DNA of 8,046 bases from assembly GCA_015485015.1 (NCBI GenBank), contig WFUK01000449.1:1-8046 (forward strand), given 5' to 3'. Positions within the stretch are counted from its first letter, which is position 1. Each line of letters begins with the position of its first letter. Positions 5,943 through 8,046 of this stretch are shown here, piece by piece. The position numbers were made by a program, and so were the translations under genes. This DNA comes from Paracoccaceae bacterium. GTDB lineage: Bacteria > Pseudomonadota > Alphaproteobacteria > Rhodobacterales > Rhodobacteraceae. The notes under the pieces were generated by a model. It was given only the letters and a program-made list of their open reading frames with translations. It searched no databases and was not told the DNA's origin.

Positions 5943-6434
5943 ATGCACATCCTGAAAATCACCCGCAGAACCCTGCTGGCCATGCTTGGCATGGCTGGCT
6001 TTGCCGGCCTCGCCCGCGCAAATTCCGATACGGCCGATATGATTGTGATCTTCAAGGGAAGCCGGCGCTTGGTGCTTTATAATAACGGCCAGCCCATCAG
6101 GGATTACCGAATCGGGCTGGGCTGGGCACCCGAGGGAGATAAATCGGTTGAAGGGGACGGGCGCACGCCGGAGGGCAGCTATTATATCGATCGCCGCAAC
6201 CCCGAAAGTGCCTTTCATCTTAGCCTTGGCATATCTTACCCCGATCCAAATCAGATCAGCGCCGCGCAGGCAGAAGGCCGCGACCCCGGGGGCGATATAT
6301 TCATCCATGGAGGCCAGGGCCGCCGACGCCAGCGCGGTGACTGGACAGCAGGCTGCATCGCGGTTTCAGATCGCGAGATAGAGGAGATCTGGCAAATGGT
6401 GCCAAACGGGGCGCTGGTGGTTATTCAGCCGTAG
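5943..6434 (+). CDS. YkuD-domain L,D-transpeptidase-like exported protein
   Basis: This is a 163-residue protein with an N-terminal export signal (about 1-26, ending LARA). The signal contains TRRTLLAML, a plausible but weak twin-arginine motif. The rest is one YkuD (L,D-transpeptidase) domain. VIFKGSRRLVLYNNGQ and YRIGLGWAPEGDK are its opening strands, GDGRTPEGSYYI (71-82) is the typical TPxGxY element, and IHGG with His122 and TAGC with Cys138 give the catalytic His and Cys sixteen residues apart. Known members cross-link peptidoglycan stem peptides, attach lipoproteins, or hydrolyse such links in the periplasm; which applies here cannot be told. The usual SHGC(I)R motif is altered (Ala136 for His, Ala140 for Arg), as in other DWTxGCIAV-type proteins. 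A GAGG stands nine bases before the ATG; a TTG one codon earlier is less likely. The 3' end overlaps the convergent CAP-protein gene by 14 bases. Confidence 0.88.
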   Translation: MHILKITRRTLLAMLGMAGFAGLARANSDTADMIVIFKGSRRLVLYNNGQPIRDYRIGLGWAPEGDKSVEGDGRTPEGSYYIDRRNPESAFHLSLGISYPDPNQISAAQAEGRDPGGDIFIHGGQGRRRQRGDWTAGCIAVSDREIEEIWQMVPNGALVVIQP

Positions 6435-6936
6435 CGACCTGCACCCCGCTATTTGCCGCGCCAATATCCATCACCCACCAAATCTTGCCATTGGGCTCTT
6501 GATACCAGCCAAGCCCCATATGGGTGGCGCTTGGGTTTGCCATAGCCTCACGGACGCGTGGATTTGAAATCCAGGCCTGAAAAATACCGACATTATCCAT
6601 AAAGGTTTCGGCCACATCCTCGCTGGTGATCAAGCCATCGAATCCGGCGCGCTCGGCGCGGCTTTGGGGCGAGGAACGGTCCGACCCGAAGTTCCACGCC
6701 CGCAGCTGCGACGCCATATCGCGGGCATGGGTATCGGCAGCGGCGCTCAAAGACGCCGAAAGCGTAAGCGCGGGGGCACCGGCGGCGGCGCGAACCGCAT
6801 TCACCAGATCGAGCTGATTGAGCCTGATGGAATCGGCCTGCCGCTCGGTAATTCGGGTAATCCCGCTATCCTCGCGCGCAATACACCCCGAAAGCCCGAG
6901 GGCCGCCACCAACATTACAATACCCAAACGAAACAT
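6421..6936 (-). CDS. CAP/SCP-domain lipoprotein, probably lacking the canonical histidines
   Basis: The 171-residue protein begins with a lipoprotein signal peptide (MFRLGIVMLVAALGLSGC; lipobox LSGC, lipidated Cys18), so it is predicted to be anchored in an envelope membrane. Residues about 36-160 resemble the CAP (SCP/PR-1/YkwD) fold: LNQLDLVNAVRAAAGAPAL, the helix AAADTHARDMA, RSSPQSRAERAGF, SEDVAETF with Glu106 in the place of the GEN motif, an AW.SNP segment, and THMGLGW with IWWVMDIGA as closing strands. The usual FSH and SPGHR histidines are replaced (FGSD; SNPRVRE), so a metal-dependent activity looks unlikely. A binding or structural role is inferred. The ATG at 6934-6936 has GGAG seven bases upstream. 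An in-frame ATG at 7041 would place about 35 charged residues before the signal peptide and is rejected. It lies between two L,D-transpeptidase genes. Confidence 0.82.
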   Translation of the reverse strand: MFRLGIVMLVAALGLSGCIAREDSGITRITERQADSIRLNQLDLVNAVRAAAGAPALTLSASLSAAADTHARDMASQLRAWNFGSDRSSPQSRAERAGFDGLITSEDVAETFMDNVGIFQAWISNPRVREAMANPSATHMGLGWYQEPNGKIWWVMDIGAANSGVQVATAE

Positions 6937-6952
6937 AAACCGACTCCAATAA

Positions 6953-6958
6953 ATTATA
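6953..6958 (-). promoter_or_regulatory. Perfect -10 hexamer ahead of the CAP lipoprotein gene
   Basis: On the minus strand TATAAT is found 16 bases before the ATG, with no good -35 at the proper distance. Initiation from it would leave only about ten leader bases and cut into the GGAG, so either the leader is very short or the match is accidental. Confidence 0.35.
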
Positions 6959-7027
6959 CTTGTCGCCTCAATACGCGATTTTGAACCGGATTCAAACCCC
7001 AACAAACCAGACTGACACAGTTGTGAA

Positions 7028-7056
7028 TTGCAATTTGCCACAGCAAGCTTTACATT
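7028..7056 (+). promoter_or_regulatory. Candidate promoter for the second L,D-transpeptidase gene
   Basis: TTGCAA (7028-7033) and TACATT (7051-7056) are 17 bases apart, each matching four of six consensus positions. An overlapping alternative is TTGCCA (7035-7040) with GATATG (7058-7063), also 17 apart. The 150-base divergent gap must hold promoters for both flanking genes. Pattern match only. Confidence 0.35.
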
Positions 7057-7086
7057 CGATATGTCTTATTCATGTGAGTAATAATT

Positions 7087-7683
7087 ATGGCTGAAAATCC
7101 AAAATCCTTCACGCGCCGCCAGTTCACAACCGGCCTTGTAGCGCTCGGTGCGGCCAGCCCGCTGCTAACGCCGGCTATTTTGCGCGCCCAAGCCGCACCT
7201 GCCACGGCAGAATCCGGCCCGCAATTTGTAACCTCGGGCTTTTCAACCAAGCGCTGGCAGGATTATTTTGACAATCGCCGCAAAGGCGTGATCGTTTCGG
7301 ATACGGTAGAGCGGGTGCTGCATTATTGGTCCGAGGACGGCAACACCTATAACATATATCCAACTTCCGTGCCCCTCACCGAAGAACTGACCCGCAGGGG
7401 GCGCACCAGCATCGTTCAGAAGGTGAATGGTCCCGAATGGCGGCCTACCCCGAATATGTTGCGGCGAGATCCCGAGCTGCCACGCTATGTTGGCCCCGGC
7501 CCGCAAAACCCGCTGGGCACCCGCGCGCTCTACCTAAGCTGGCAATATTACCGAATTCACGGCACCAATGATACACGAAAAATCGGGCGTCAGGCCTCGA
7601 ATGGCTGCATCGGGCTTTATAACGAGGATATCGAAGAGCTGTTTGATCTTGCCAAAGTTGGCACCCAGGTTATCCTGATTTAG
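7087..7683 (+). CDS. L,D-transpeptidase (YkuD domain) with a twin-arginine signal
   Basis: The 198-residue protein starts with a good Tat signal (FTRRQFTTGLVALG, residues 8-21; probable cleavage after AQA at 36), so it should be exported folded to the periplasm. The YkuD domain covers about 65-198. It shows KGVIVSDTVERVLHYW, NIYPTSVP, TPNMLRRDP with the following PRY segment, GTRALYLSW, then YRIHGT with catalytic His158 and GRQASNGCIGLYNEDIEEL with catalytic Cys174, sixteen residues apart. The family makes 3-3 peptidoglycan cross-links or links proteins to peptidoglycan. The signature reads SNGCIGL rather than SHGCIRL, so the usual Arg is missing, a variant I associate with alphaproteobacterial members. 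The ATG at 7087 has only a weak GAG upstream, but the Tat motif begins right after it, which supports the start. It is divergent from the CAP lipoprotein gene. No intrinsic terminator follows it. Confidence 0.93.
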   Translation: MAENPKSFTRRQFTTGLVALGAASPLLTPAILRAQAAPATAESGPQFVTSGFSTKRWQDYFDNRRKGVIVSDTVERVLHYWSEDGNTYNIYPTSVPLTEELTRRGRTSIVQKVNGPEWRPTPNMLRRDPELPRYVGPGPQNPLGTRALYLSWQYYRIHGTNDTRKIGRQASNGCIGLYNEDIEELFDLAKVGTQVILI

Positions 7684-7896
7684 AAAACCCCGACCAGCCC
7701 TTCCTTTCGGCCAAAATCCATGCCTTTCACGAATGTTATCGTAAAAATTCGATAAATACCGCAAATATAGGAAAAATTCATGCCGAATACTGGTGATTTT
7801 GCTTGCTTTATGCAACGCTTCACACGATATTCGATGTGTTCGCCGGCGTGTTCAGCGTTGGTAAGTAACTGCCAAATAAACAAATAGGATAACCCA
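7684..7896. other. Intergenic region with no apparent gene
   Basis: AT-rich for this window. It contains a candidate promoter near its 3' part but no hairpin terminator after the L,D-transpeptidase gene and no convincing small reading frame with a ribosome binding site. Confidence 0.6.
7803..7831 (+). promoter_or_regulatory. Candidate promoter for the small exported protein gene
   Basis: TTGCTT (7803-7808) and GATATT (7826-7831) are 17 bases apart. The -35 keeps the TTG core and the -10 matches four of six positions. The resulting leader would be about 60 nucleotides. Pattern match only. Confidence 0.3.
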
Positions 7897-8046
7897 ATGA
7901 AAAAAATCATCGCTGTTTCTGCCAGCCTTCTTTCCGCTCCTGCCGCATTCGCCGGCACCGTAGCTTATGTTGCGCCTGAGGTTGTAGCCATCGAAGCTCC
8001 AGCCACTATGGGCGGCTCCGGCGCCTGGCTCATCCCACTGGTAATC
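7897..8046 (+). CDS. Small exported protein of unknown function (5' part, cut by right edge)
   Basis: Fifty codons are visible. Residues 1-19 form a clean Sec signal peptide (MKK, hydrophobic core, APAAFA before GT). A short Ala/Val/Pro/Glu-rich linker follows, then GGSGAWLIPLVI from residue 39, which looks like the beginning of a membrane segment. AGGA lies seven bases before the ATG, supporting translation. The layout (signal peptide, short acidic-proline linker, C-terminal membrane helix) recalls small uncharacterised envelope proteins of Rhodobacterales, but I cannot assign a function. It has no clear tie to the upstream L,D-transpeptidase gene, from which it is separated by 213 bases. 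Confidence 0.75.
   Translation, partial: MKKIIAVSASLLSAPAAFAGTVAYVAPEVVAIEAPATMGGSGAWLIPLVI

Noticed and set aside
6937..7041. N-terminal extension of the CAP lipoprotein to an ATG at 7041
   Set aside because: It would bury the lipoprotein signal peptide about 35 residues inside; the inner ATG has a ribosome binding site and gives a perfect lipobox arrangement.
7684..7958. Minus-strand open frames opposite the intergenic region and the small exported protein
   Set aside because: They run across the plus-strand signal peptide gene, which has a good ribosome binding site; their translations show no domain and no convincing start.

Overview
The window looks like a stretch of an alphaproteobacterial chromosome, most probably from the Rhodobacterales (Rhodobacter/Roseobacter group). 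This is inferred from three things. An FnrL-type oxygen regulator is divergent from hemN. A dctPQM TRAP transporter sits nearby with enlarged membrane subunits. There are also small twin-arginine-exported L,D-transpeptidases and a CAP-domain lipoprotein of a kind I associate with that group. No mobile element, CRISPR array, tRNA or rRNA was seen.

Layout. (1) Positions 1-1936: the 5' part of fnrL (minus strand, cut by the left edge) and hemN (plus strand), reading away from each other. A perfect FNR box (TTGAT-N4-ATCAA, 533-546) lies between them, so the anaerobic regulator probably controls both itself and the oxygen-independent heme step. (2) Positions 1937-2172: a non-coding gap with a cluster of short palindromes just after hemN, then a candidate promoter and a 24-bp inverted repeat upstream of dctP. 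(3) Positions 2173-5839: dctP, dctQ and dctM, a tripartite carboxylate uptake system. A strong intrinsic terminator lies between dctP and dctQ, which should make the binding protein more abundant than the permease. A second terminator follows dctM. (4) Positions 5943-7683: a cell-envelope group made of an L,D-transpeptidase (plus), a CAP/SCP-like lipoprotein (minus, overlapping the first gene tail to tail by 14 bp) and a second L,D-transpeptidase (plus, divergent from the lipoprotein gene). (5) Positions 7897-8046: the start of a small exported protein of unknown function, cut by the right edge.

How the genes work together. FnrL senses oxygen through an Fe-S cluster and should switch on hemN when oxygen falls, so heme (and bacteriochlorophyll, if made) can be produced without oxygen. 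The TRAP system takes up C4-dicarboxylate-like acids and is a separate unit. The YkuD and CAP proteins are predicted to act in the periplasm on or near peptidoglycan; their link to each other is inferred only from adjacency.

Most of the window is ordinary core or near-core genome. The points most worth a second look are the FNR box centred exactly 41.5 bp before the hemN ATG (suggesting a leaderless mRNA), the matching extra domains in DctQ and DctM, and the CAP protein that appears to lack the usual histidines. I do not see a clearly new system.
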